From NCBI GenBank assembly GCA_025266875.1, contig JALLLT010000061.1, positions 114,203 through 178,202 of the forward strand: DNA of 64,000 nt. The letters run 5' to 3'. This DNA comes from Fennellomyces sp. T-0311 (Eukaryota; Mucoromycota; Mucoromycetes; Mucorales; Lichtheimiaceae). The notes under the pieces are model-generated. The model saw only the letters and a list, made by a program, of their open reading frames with translations, had not been told where the DNA came from and did not search any database. Both the position numbers and the translations under genes were made by a program. Below are positions 10,724 to 23,645 of this stretch, in pieces; within the stretch, counting starts at the first letter, position 1; each line of letters begins with the position of its first letter.

Positions 10724-13700
10724 ATCGAGGGGAAGTGATGAAGAAGGGAGAAGGGGAAAAAGACGCGGAAGTTGCGGGAGAAAAGAAAAAAACGAAATTT
10801 ATATAAAGGGTAAAAAAAAAAGAAAGAATGGATCGGGCGAGTGTGGGTCAACACAAAAAAAGTACAAAAAGAGATAAGGGGACCTTATATAGAGGTGATC
10901 CGCAAAAGGCGCGCCAACCGGTTATTCTAATCCCCTCAAACACCTTCCCATCAACAGGCAAGCGGGCACGTTCGAGACATAGCCTGTGCGACAGCACCCT
11001 ACGTCAAGCTTTTAACCATATCTGATCTAATGTCCATATATGTACAATTATCGCTCATGGCGATCAGTGCTGTTTCGAGGAAAATAGCTCGTAGTTTAAT
11101 AAGTCGGACTCTCCACTAAGCTCCACTCGCTTTCTCAACGACGCCAATTCGTTGCTTGGTGAAACCAAAGGTAAAAGGTTTTCGACGGGCTACAGTTTTC
11201 CCGACATTGTGTCCCGCTTGCCACACCAACCTACATCCCCCTCCCCCGCTCTCTCCCGCTCCCTCATTGTCTGTGTCAAAAGAATATGTAGAACGGCTCA
11301 GTGATAAAAAAAGGGGGCGTGCATATGCATGTCCGTAATTGCTGTGGGCATGCTCCTGGATTCTGCATGCTTGAAATTCCATAATTATTTATTTACTTAA
11401 CCTGAAAAGGATAGCTTACACCACATACAAAAGCCAACCATCTTCTTGGCTTTTGAGCTTCAGAACAAATAGTATTGAAGCCGATCTAAAACAAGAGTTA
11501 TGCACCCGCTAGTTAATGCACAGGTGACAATGCAAACATCAGATGCCTGCAGAAAAAACTAAAACCATGTGGCCAATTGCAGTGCATTACTGCCTTGTAT
11601 GCGACTTTTTTTTTCTTTTACGTGCATAGCTATGGATTTCTAAGAAAAAAAGTATTCTTAATTACCCTTTACAATGTGTGCTTAAGCCAAGGAGGGAAAA
11701 GACTGGTATCAATGATAAGAAAGATAAGGACTACGTTATCCATTTGATAATGGCGTGAAAAAAAGATTTGATAGATCTTGGAATGATCTAATATTTGGAA
11801 TTTTCTCATCTTGATTTTATCAAACATGAAAGATTGACAAATAAATGGAAAAGTGATGGATCATGGCTGATCAAGGGCTCATCGGCATGCCGGAACGAAA
11901 AGAGGGAGGATGATATACAATTATAACAAATCGTCATCTACTTAATAACCTTAAGAATGTTCTGTGATTTCTACGATCATTTATTTCGCTGCATAATTAA
12001 AAAAGAGTTCCACATGAAAGTTCAAACAATAACTTTAAATTAACAGTTATAAAACTTGTGTAATAGCCTCTTTATTGCAAAAACCAAGTACCAGGGATTG
12101 TCATATGTATACTTCTTTTCATTAGCCTGCAGAAAACACTTTCTTGGCTGTTTTAGGCCAATTTCCTTATTTTCTCACGGGCATGGGTACACCGGTTGAT
12201 TTGTTTAGGGCCATTACCATATGAACCGAAACAGCGCGTTCTCAAAGTCAGATCAACACTCTGAAACCAATGGTGTCAGAAATGACGCAAAGACCAAACC
12301 TTTTCGTTATATATTTTTGTTCTGTTGAATTCGAAAATGGAGGTCATAAGAACTAAAGATACGGATTACAAGAAGGCCCGGACTAGTAAAAAAAATCCAT
12401 TTCTAGTAAATGGAACGGTCCCTATTGTAAAAAAAAAAGCTATAATCCGCCCTTCCGAGTTCCGTCGTCCCGTAAAGTATTTTTTTCTCCAACATGAAAA
12501 AAATGGTAATTGATCCGCTTTCGGGGCAATGGGACAGGGTGCATCGGCGGAGAGAAAGAAATGGCTGTTCAAAGCATTATTTGGTATGATTCAAACATCG
12601 TCTCAATACGCCAATCATTCGCACAGGATATTAACTTTCAACTTAAAAGGGATGAACAAATGAATTCATTTTTATGCTAAACTACATTCAATGATCCATA
12701 TGATTTCCAATAGCAAGCAATTGCTGAGTGAAATTCACACGAAACTTCAATAATCACACATAGCCATACAGCACTTCGCTGCGTTCTTACCAAATGTTTG
12801 ACCATGCTTGCAAACGGACAGGGATAAATGTTTCACCGCGACAACGGGAATGCAAAGGGTAAACCTTTCAGTGGATCAACGAAAACATTTTTTTGTTTCC
12901 TATAACCTATGAAAGAAGCTCATTGTATGTATAAACCGGATTGGTGTAACTTTAGAAACCTAATCGTCCGATATCTTGCTGGTTTGAAACGGTATATCGA
13001 CTAATTATCTGGTAATTGACAAAGTAGCTTACCCGAAAATACATCCTAAATAAGTGATCGACACCGTATGTTGCTGCTAGCATTGACTAGTCAGTACATG
13101 TGATAGTGACAGTGAGTTATTGAAAATAATGATGAGAATGCCTTTATCTTCCTTTATGGGAGCAATATTACTATTTTCGAGAAAGAAATGTAATAATTAG
13201 TGGTGTATATTCAACTAAACCTATCCTAACTCGATCTGCTTTGACCAAAACTCATTATTATAATAAGCCCTTGTTGAAAATATGCTATATTCTTGTGAAC
13301 ATGACAATCATATATCGACCTGTTGCATCATTAACATGTTTAATTCGCACGCCATCGAAATATAGGGAAAAGTGGTGACTATACTTTTGCTTTGGACGTA
13401 AAATGCATCATCTGGAAGTACACACGAGGAGCCCTGCCGCCATTGGCTGTACGTAGCAATGAGTTGATGATATAACTAACAACATTCTAAGTGAAAACCT
13501 AGTAAAAATAGAGGCTTATACCGCGGGTAGAGAACAGTGGGAACTATCACACAAAGGTGTCCAGTTACTGAGCCTTGAAAACACCCCATAGAACTTTTCC
13601 GTATTACGATAAATCAGATAATTCCAAAACTCACTTACCATGAACTTCAATTTATTGAAGAGTAATAAACAAAAAAAGACACAACTTGGCAAACAAACCC

Positions 13701-16700
13701 AAAGACCATCAGTAAATGTTTGGACTCTACGTAACTGTCAAACAAGGCACTGCTTTTCCCCGGGATTAACGAAGTTTCCCATGCACATGTTGATTGTACA
13801 ACTTGGCTCCTTGACTGTCGCAGTTATAGTGAGTTGCAATGCAAGACTATCTGAAAGACCATCAGTTACCTACCCATCTATTAATTATTTACATATGGTA
13901 CGATAGATCATCGGTGCTGCAACTTCACTGAGAACTCCTTCTGCTATGCGACGTTATTAGATGGAGCTCAAAATGTACAGCAAAAGAAGTTCTCATGGCT
14001 CTTTGTGCTATCCTTTGACCGTATATGCGTGGGAACACTGTCATACCAACCGCTGGAAAGGTGCTACAAAACCATGAAAGCAGCTTTCCATCACAATGGT
14101 TCACTGACAGGCTGATTTTTCCACAAAAACATGCATTTTATTATATCGTAAGGAGACAAGGATGCAATAATTTCATTTAGCATGGTTGTTTGTATGCAAT
14201 TAGGAGTTACCAAAGAGATACTGGTCACTTTGATATAAAAGCATTGACTGAAATACCAACAACATGTGTATGGTCCAGAGCAGTGGAAATGAAAGAGTAG
14301 AGCTGCGAAGCTACGTAAAAGCGACCATAAGCACTAGTATTGCCACCCTTGTAGCCAATGATGCCGGTTATATTACTACTGTACAGTCAGTACACCAAGC
14401 AATGGAAAATCATCCAAATGACGAAATACTACATTGCCTAGCTACTGGCGGAAATAGTATTCCTAAACAACCTCGAAATTCGGCTTGTGGCCGGCTTAAC
14501 GCCACCTGCCAATAACATAATAAACTTCCATCGCTTATCGGCGTAGTTCAAAAGTTATTATTTTTACTGGGAATGTCACTGATATGCGCCTATAGGCATA
14601 CGATCACTGTTATCGGCATAAATCACCGAAAGCAAAACAGCTGATTTAAAAGGTGTGCATATTATAGCTCTTGATCGGCAAGAGCTTGCTTTGATAAGAA
14701 TCGCAAACAAGTACCGGTTCGAGCTTGCAAATGAAAAAAAGCCCAAGTTTACAGCGTTTCAGCGAGATGCAGCAAAAGGATTGCAATATAATAACTTTAT
14801 TGCAATCACTTTTTCTCTCAAGCAGTGACTATAAAAACTCGGCGCGAGATACATGGCATATCCTGACTATGAAACACCAAAGCCGGCCCTGTATGTGAAA
14901 TGCCTATTTGGATGACAACAAGCAAACTGCACGTGCAGGATTAACTAGTTCTTGTGCGCTTTTACTCTACGTATAGATCTGAATATTCTTATTTAAGCAG
15001 TATGATGCTTAGGGACAGTCGAAACTGGTGGCGTTGTTCATATCGGATGCAATTTGTCATCCATGCAGCGTGTATGGCATAAAAACAGGTATGACGCCAG
15101 GGGTACCGTCTGGTCAGCTGATCACAAGTATGCCCATCCGAACCGCATACCTCTTACTACCAACAATATGCATGACTTCATCCTGTTGTCATTGCCAGGG
15201 ACGCCTGTCGGCACAACAACGACATCCATGCTCACTCTTGAGATGAAAACTGAAGTGCATATTACGGGGCATATGGAAAGAATGGCGCCAGAATACGTGA
15301 ATCGGTGGACTACAAAACGCAACCACGTCAGGCAGCGGTAACATTTGAGCTCTGACTTACCCGTACTTTCCTAATAGGCAGCTGGATCACCAATTTTGAA
15401 TCACTGACCGCGGCCTGGCCCGATCGTGCGCACTCGGATATACTAATGCGGGAACCTGGGTGATCAATTTTACTACCTGCAGCAACCTCTCCATGTACCA
15501 ATCATAGGCGGGACTTGGGGCAGGGTACAGAGCACATGGCCATGGTGGCTCACAACATACGAATATGTTTTAGCCCTTGGATAATTGTCTAATCCATGAG
15601 CTGACTTTGGAATCCAAACGATATTTTGTTGTGGATCTAAACTGTATAAACAATCACGATTCCTTATGAAACATTCTCCGGAACAGGGGAGTCAGGGTCA
15701 AAAGTAATAACAGTGCCCATTTCCGTTTTTCATACAGACAGGGATATTGAATCCGTCTAGATCGCGGAATGCAGTGCTCAGTGTAACAAATGCCGGAGTT
15801 GGACATAGGGACCATCATGGAAGTCAAGCTCGATGTGGAGAAGGACGACGGACGGACGGAATTAGCAGCCGGGATAAATGTTTAGCGGGGAACTATTCAC
15901 TGTTTGAGCTGCTGTATACTGCAAGTTTCTTTGACAATATAGCTAGCTACAACGCTGATTGTTGCAAATCATACATACATTGAGCTACATCTGGGCCGCT
16001 TACGACATGCAGAGGATTAAGTTTGGTCATTGGTGCCAACTGAAAGGAGTTCTTCAGTGCGCGATGCAGGTGATGCTCCTGGTTGAATCTGTCTATATTT
16101 TGCCGATTTCTCTCGCACTCGCGTAGAAACGAGCGGTCTCTCAGAGGATACTCTGATTCGTGGTTTGATATCACGGCTTTCGAAACCAACTTGTACAGCA
16201 GAGATACCACAGTAATACTTGAAAAACATAACAGAAGTATCTATAATTGACACTGTTTTTGCAGGTTTTTGACTTCATAGTGGCGCTTACACAGGCTATA
16301 TGTACTGCCTTGAGGATCCACGAAACAGTAAAAGATGCTAACATAGCTGCAAACCAAATGATAGGGGCTGATGCGTATAACAGCAACACCGCGGTGAATT
16401 GCACGAATTGTCATAGGGATTACGTACTTCTAAACTTATGTGGAGAGTTTGTGTGTGCAATCATTTTTATCGTACCGCTTCAATAATGTCCTATCCAACC
16501 AGCTTCTTGGCACTATAGAATATGTCAACAGAGTGAACCTATGAGGTTCTTATTGCTCTCAAATCTCCAATACTCGGCAATCGTGAGAAGAAAGACACTA
16601 CATTTTTGCTGGGACAAGAGCACCGCCACCTCATCAAGCGACGATGCGGCTCACTCAACCCTCCCTGAAGATACACTTCTCTCGGTTTTTGGCCCCGGCG

Positions 16701-19115
16701 AAGTGTCTTGTCGACTGACTAAGTTGGTTAGAGCGTCCACAAAAATACGATTGGCCTCTCACGAGACTTGCTGAGCATATGTGTCAATATATGGCAAAGT
16801 TGCTATTGGCTGGGGGAGTGGGATACGCTAAACAGATATTCACATAAAGCAAATTATCTGTCTACGTCATGCCTATTAATATTATCGCTCAATTCATCGT
16901 AAATATATTTCATCTTAAACACGTAGCATTTATTTTGCCATTATTTGAGAGACATGACTGAGCTCTCTCGTCCCTAGCGAGAGTACCCTTTATACGCAAT
17001 TCCCATTGCTTATTAATTATTTAGACAACAGCACTCGAAACAATGCTGTGTGCGTAAGCACGTCGTCACGTATGTTTATCCACGAGGTGGATAATGGTTC
17101 TTATTGTATACCAGATGCCATAAATAAGCTGTTGTACGGAACGTTTATCCTGTAATCATAGATGAGATGCCAGACAAATTAAAATTACTAAAATAGCTGA
17201 TCGCTATAAGGGAGAGTGAGAGGAAGCCAGCAACTGAAAAGGTCGATTCGATATGACTCATAAACGGTTTGAATGATAAACGTATACCCTTGTGACGAAA
17301 ACACCTGAACCATGTATATAAAAGAAAACTCGTTTAGTACCACCGGCCTTACTGAGGCTGCATTCACGTGAGCAATTAAATTTTTGTGCTTTTGAGTGTG
17401 ATTTTAATTACTTTGCGATTGTCGATTAGATGCCTAGCCCTTGTGTGTTGTGGAATACACCCATGAATAGTCATTTACTGTAAATATCCCGAAAGCTATG
17501 GTACCTGGACTTCTACCTGGGGTATTTTTTATTCCTTCCCGAAAGGTACTTATTCGTGAAAATAGTTCTGCCGTCTCAAGGCACAAGTTTGTATTACGTC
17601 TCATCCGCACGCACATCGGATCCACTCTCAGCAGGAGAGATTTTCTATCAATCTGATGAACGGGTACCGTGTGCAAAACCATGCATGCTCTATACAATAC
17701 ATTATTTTTGCCAGTTTCCGCCATGATCTGCTCACTCATGACAACGTAGGCTTATTTTACCCTACAAATAGAATTACGAGTCATGTAAGAACACTAAGAA
17801 CAAACAAACAATTTCGTTGAAGGCATTGTTGTTTTTTATATTTTCTCTTTGGCGTTCTCTTTATGAAGATCGAATGGATACACCCGAGTCAATGGGATTT
17901 AAAATAAATATATTGACCACTAAAATATAAAAAATGCAAAAGTGAATAGCAACCCATAAGGCTGAAGAGGTCGGGTGGATATGCCATCAATGACAAACAT
18001 TGCGTAAGCTGAGCGAATATGGTTGGCTGGTTCAACATTTTTTACGAAAACCGTTCCAACTGTTCACTGATAGAGCTACGGGATTTGATTGGCTAGCTAA
18101 CGCAACATCCGAGGTTTCAGCCCCTTCAAACCCCATACTAAGAAAGCCGTTGACTCGGAGAAATTTTCCCATTTGGGTTTTTTGCTGTTTTCTGCGTCTT
18201 GCCAACTGTTGCTTCTGCTCGCGTGGACATAGCTGGTGTCAGGGTTTTTTCCCAAGGCCCGAAAGCCTAACACTCCGATGGCTATGTGGGCACGAATTGC
18301 GACTGTTTATGTTCAAATGACAAAATCACAGGTTACCGTAAAAGAATAAGCTGCGAGATACGTCCTAGGGGAACGATCATGTTTGTGACAAACATTAAAG
18401 TACACTGTATCAAAGCAATGAGGGGCTTTGGCAATCAAAACTAAAAAAAAATGAGACAATCTTACTTGCACGAAAAGTAACAAGACATATTGCTTTATTC
18501 TAGTGAGATTATATTCCATTTAATTGACTACATCGATGGGAAGATGCAACAAGGACTTGCTTTTATATGTACTATGTGCAGAATATGCATATTTAGCGTC
18601 GAATGCAGAAATGGTTTCTTTTCTTTAAAAAACTTTCATCCCATCTGGGAGCCAGCTAGTGGGGGGGGGCTTACAGCATTTGCACCCGGCAGGCATACAT
18701 TTTGGCAGTGTCTCCATGGCAACCTGCTTGAATCCAATACCTTATCGATCAGATAAGGGTATTTTGTGAAACTACGAAGCGATTGCGTATAAGTGGTAGG
18801 AACAGGCCATACTTGCCAGTATAGAAGGGTATTTGAGATCAAGCCCAATATACACATTCCCCACCGATAAGGTACAACCAACACCCCCTTAAAAAGAAGC
18901 TCCACGGCAAGTACACATTTCCCTTTCAAGACCAAAACCTGGTATTTGTTGGTAAACATCAAAAAGGGCGCCATTGATTGACACGCATATTTTTGGGAAG
19001 ATTATCAATCGTGGACAGCCTAAGATTATCGCTCACCCGTACAGGCCAATCTAATTCAATCCCCGAATCACACAAGCACAACTTCAAGGTGATTTCATGC
19101 CGTCGCGATTTTTGT
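10724..19115. other. Long AT-rich stretch without a recognisable gene
   Basis: The first 350 bp are the promoter side of the H+-ATPase. Beyond that, about 8 kb holds only short ORFs (for example 13640-13906, 14264-14515, 15028-15341, 16541-16774), none with a motif, codon bias or promoter I can support. The 15.0-16.8 kb part is a little more GC-rich and may contain decayed coding DNA, but I cannot name it. No CRISPR, rRNA or convincing tRNA was seen. Confidence 0.45.
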
Positions 19116-19123
19116 TATAAATA
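19116..19123 (+). promoter_or_regulatory. TATA box of the 19.2-kb gene
   Basis: TATAAATA lies 103 nt before the ATG at 19219 and is followed by a C/T-rich leader (ttttttttctcttctttcac). The spacing matches the GATA-factor promoter at 3563. Confidence 0.5.
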
Positions 19124-19218
19124 CCGAACCAAGTTTTTCCTCCAAGTTTTTTTTTCTCTTCTTTCACTCTCACCTTCTCATCTCTCTCTTCAAGCCTAAA
19201 GTCATCACCTATACAAAC

Positions 19219-19567
19219 ATGGAACGATCTGGATCAGCAGCACTTCGGGCATTGAACGCCTCCACACGCTATTTCCACAATCAGAAATCCGTCGTAGCAG
19301 CTCTGCCGCGCTACTACTCCACTGCGCAGGCTCCCAAGCAAGCGGTCAGCGACAGCCGCAATGAGACATTGCAATACTTGGAGCGCCTCAAGGATTCTGA
19401 AATCGAGTTTCAGAGCAAGGGTGAACACGTTAGCGGTGACTTTTGGAAGACTGAACCGGGCAAGAAGCAGTACATTGATGTAAGTAAAATAACGGCTTGA
19501 AAGCGTGAGAAAAAAACCGCATACTCATTTTTTGTTCGAATTCCAGATTGAACAAAAGGGCAAATGA
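19219..19567 (+). CDS. Small predicted mitochondrial protein, function unknown
   Basis: Two exons: 19219-19479 and 19547-19567, with a 67-nt intron (GTAAGT..CCAG). The product is about 93 aa. The first 35 residues (MERSGSAALRALNASTRYF and onward to a RYYSTAQ cleavage-like motif) are rich in Arg, Ser and Ala and lack acidic residues after Glu2, as in mitochondrial presequences. The mature part is acidic/basic and helical (ETLQYLERLKDSEIEFQSKG) and ends FWKTEPGKKQYID-IEQKGK. I do not recognise the family. The good TATA box, pyrimidine leader, canonical intron and AATAAA-like signals near 19738 support a real, expressed gene. Confidence 0.7.
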
Positions 19568-22500
19568 ATCCCTTAGACACAACGGGGCTTGTGTCTCTAT
19601 CTTCCTTCCAACCATCCGTAATCCATCCTCCTCTATTAAAAAGGCCACATGAGCCAATCCTCTCGACATAGTTTCTTCTTATTTTTTGTCCTCTTCGAAC
19701 CATTGTATAGTTTCCATTCCTCTCTCAAGTATATAATAATAAAGAAAAACTCTGAAAGTACACTATATATTTGATCACAATTACCACCTTGGGCAAATGC
19801 CGTGACATGTACCACTCAGGATCCCTAATTTGATCGCCCTGTTCGCTCAATCATATGATGTTTTGTTTCCCAATATTTCTACTTCCCGACGTGCTTGCAT
19901 CTGACAGAGCGTGAAAAAGCACATGGGTTTCGGAAGCTTTCCCCTTTCCCTTGCCCTTTTTGAACCCTTTTCATTTTTCATTGTTTGCTCATCAGATGCA
20001 ACGCCTATTGACTTCATGTGAGAAGCACGCTTTGTTCAACTCCAAACTGGGAGGCTGGGGGAAAACGTCCTAAAATGGCGGGACTTCGGTTTGGCGGCTT
20101 TAGGCTGGAAATAACGGTAAAATGGATCCATGCACCCCGTTTTGTTACTCCAGACACCGATCCACCAGTTGCCCATTCTTTGAACATCACAAGAAAAAAG
20201 GCAGATGGTATACAGTCATAAAAATAACAAACTTTATGACAAACAGACCAAGGTTCACATTCTGCTGACAGATAAAATTACTAGCTGACTTTCTAATTTT
20301 TGAGAAAACAAAATTTCTACATGATATGTATAAAGAAGCATATGAAACTATGGCAGCCTGTTAGCCTGTACTGTAATAACCTGGATATTCGTTAATCTCA
20401 CTTTTTGGCTATTTCACGTTTAAGCTACAACGAAAAAAAAAAAGTATAAATATTCTCACCGATTTCCATATATTGTCAAGTGTAATTTACCTTCTTGTTC
20501 TGTCAGCATTGTCGATTGACATTTGATTGTCCAACGCTCCAGAAAATTCATTGGTGCACGATTACATAAGTGGGGCCGAGCAGCAGTTGATTTCGTGGTG
20601 GCACTGGCGGTACCGGATGGTTTTAAACGGGCCTCGATAAAGTTGACGTAGTACAAGCCTATCCTCTGATCCAGTTGATCGGACTCTATTGCCTATCTCA
20701 TGACACACCCCCACAAACTACCAATATTGGATTAGGAAATACTAACCGTCACGATTGCCAACAATTCACCAAACAATCGTCATTAACAATTTTTTTTAAA
20801 AAAAAAGATAATTCAGGCTGCTTTTGACGACCCTTCTCCACATTTCGCTAAAATATTCTAATCTGCAAAAGAAACCCAGACCGTAATAGGACATGTAATA
20901 TTTTTGTTGTATTTTGACGCTACTTTTTGACATGGACCAATAATTTTATCGCATCTTCCATTACACTACGGGAAACCTAGATTGACGAAAAATATTACGA
21001 GGAAACACAATGGCACATTCGACAAGGTCTCAGGGACGTGTAGCACCAAATACCCACACTAGTACAAGGTAATTGGCTGTGTGTGTAAAAAATGGATACT
21101 GTCAATGACTGAAGGCAGAGGCCCGTGGGAAAAATGACCATATTTGTAAACTTGGTTTATCGTTATGTTGGCTCCACCTCCAAAGCCAAATAAACTCCAG
21201 GCAGACTTTTTCACTTGCTGAAGCCAGAATTTCGGTTTAGCTCTTGTGTCATACGAACATGTTGTGCAACATTGCTTACGAGACTAGGCTCTTCGGATAT
21301 AGAACAATATCTGTTTGTATGACAACGGTTAAAGGAGTAGATGAGCTACCATATTGCATTCTGGATAACTTTATATATAATCACCACGAAAGTAATGGAC
21401 AGTAACATTCAATTTTCCAAATGGATATTTGGGGAATGCTAACAATAGGGTTTTTTCGCGCTTGTGGGTATGGCCTGATGACAACATCGGCGCTAATATT
21501 TCGCCTTTAATACCAGTCATTGAAAACACTTTCAAATATTGTACAGATATCACACATAGCTGTCAAAGTATAGATGATACGACGAACTGCCCGAAAAGCA
21601 ATTGTTGGAAATCTTTTGCAGACATACCTTGGAGGTTTCTATTGTGAACAACTAGCAACGAGCCATACGCAAAAACATCGCGTTATTTTTTCAATTACGT
21701 TTCCGGATGCATTGTGGGAAAAGTTGTCAAGGTATCCTCCTTTTATTGTTCCACAACAAGAATACCACTGACGAAATGATGCAACACTACTCCGAAGTTG
21801 GCTATAGAAACAGGAAGTTTCTTTAGTTACGATATGCATTATCTATTGGTGGAGCATATTTTTTTAGGGGAGGATGCGTGGAACATGAGGCACATGCATC
21901 TCGAGTATGTGTTGTAATTTTAACCAGTATGATGATGACATTGTGGCAACAATGGTGGTTTTGAACACCTAGACGGATACAAGGCCTAATTTTTATGTTC
22001 TGAATAGACAACTATATTCATATTCGTCAAGTACGAACAGTTGGTAACTGTGAGCGTGTACAGAATACTCAGCTTCTCGAGGAATGAACTATTGGTGCTC
22101 ACTTAGCGGCACATGGATCGCACAACAATCTTAAAGTTCAAATATTCCCCATGTTTTACACTAACCTAGAATATCACGTACATACATAAATTACTTTTTA
22201 AAAATGAACGGTCATTGTACATGCTGCAAGCAATGTTAGTCTTGCTTATCTGTGTTTCTGCCTGAATTTTTTATATCAGTACCGACCGAAAAATAACCCT
22301 TGAACAAAACAGAAGGTTATAACGCCTTACCGAATGCATACATTGCCCTTCCTTTCTAACAACGGCCACTCTGCTCCATCGATCGCTACGTAGTATCTCC
22401 TGAGCAAGTAACTGATTGCTGCAGCTGATGTATGGAAAACAAAATGGCACATTATATTTGCTCCAGTAATAGTTTAGTAATGAAAAGTCCTACTTAAAAT

Positions 22501-23175
22501 ACGTCGATTTTCTTATTATCCCTTCCTTCGAACTGGTTTTTCGAAAATAAATATGGAAATGACAAATATTTACGCAGCACGAGGCGTACCAAAAATCCAC
22601 GCCACTACTGCAAAACGCATTTTACCAAAATATCGAGGCAAGTAATGCTGCATTCCATTGAGCGCTGGTTTATAGCGTATTTTCGTTCCTTGTCATACTT
22701 ATATACTCTTCATAGTTTGAATATAACTACAGTCGTCAATTCAGGCAGGAAAAAAGAATCTGATAAACGATTGCATAGCAACAGCAAGTACTTATGCTCA
22801 AATTACAGAGACGGTAATCGTAGAATAGTGTACCGAAAATCATCCCGGATATCGATCAGAAAACTGGTTAAGTACAAATGTTCAAATTTATTTCCCGCAT
22901 TGTGTCAATTGCTGCGCGTTCCCATTTTGTAAGGGATATCTAACGCTATTTTATTGGCACAGTAGGCTAGGTCAAGTAACACAGGATCGACACAGTATTT
23001 AGTTTAAAGTCATTGTAACTCTCACGGTAATGTATAATTTACGCAGCCCATCCCCTCAACACAGTTCGATGGTTATCGCTCCATAATTCTAGCCTTTTAT
23101 ATAGGAATCCAGAAGCCCTTCGTAACAAACACAATTTTACTTGCGGCAGAAAGTTGGTGGTCACGAATAAGGAAA
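19568..23175. other. Intergenic, AT-rich, no gene recognised
   Basis: Holds the 3' end of the small mitochondrial gene and then low-complexity AT-rich DNA. A single cactacgggaaa at about 20966 resembles the end of the CACTA element at 23646, but I found no partner end. Short ORFs (for example 22645-22932) lack motifs. Confidence 0.4.
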
Positions 23176-23645
23176 GACATTGTCGTATCCTCAACATACA
23201 CCATAATCCATGGTTACATGCTTTCTCTTAGTCCTTGTTTATATCCACTGTCATTACGTCATCAACAACCGTACAGTTATCGATTGCCCTATTTGCTCTT
23301 ATGTGCAACCTTGATCCAGCTTTACCGATCATGTAAGGCAACTCCGTTAACTTGGTCTCAGATCTTCGGTCTCTTCGACAATATGGCACGATTGTATGAG
23401 ACTCGGTGATAGCATGGAACTTTGGAACTATTACACAAAGCTTTTGTCTTCTCCGTCTCGACTCATCATCAGTATAAATAGAAGTAACTTTCTTTAATAA
23501 AACATAATCTTATTTTGGTCTCGCTGTGGTGAGAGAGTTATTAGAGATAGAATAGGTAACAAGAATAAAATTCGTTGAGAATCTGAGCAATTGTATGTCC
23601 TTTATTATGGATGAACTCTCTCTCTCTTCTATATCTTTTTCTGGA

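Noticed and set aside
15028..15341. Overlapping short ORFs in a somewhat GC-richer stretch.
   Set aside because: Two frames are open at once and neither shows a family motif; kept only as possible decayed DNA.
16715..16745. ctaagttggttagagcgtcc resembles the 5' half (A box) of a tRNA gene.
   Set aside because: No B box (GGTTCGANNCC), no anticodon arm and no acceptor pairing downstream; probably chance or a tRNA fragment.
20966..20977. cactacgggaaa, like the tip of the CACTA element.
   Set aside because: No inverted partner or duplicated flank found within several kb; too short to call alone.
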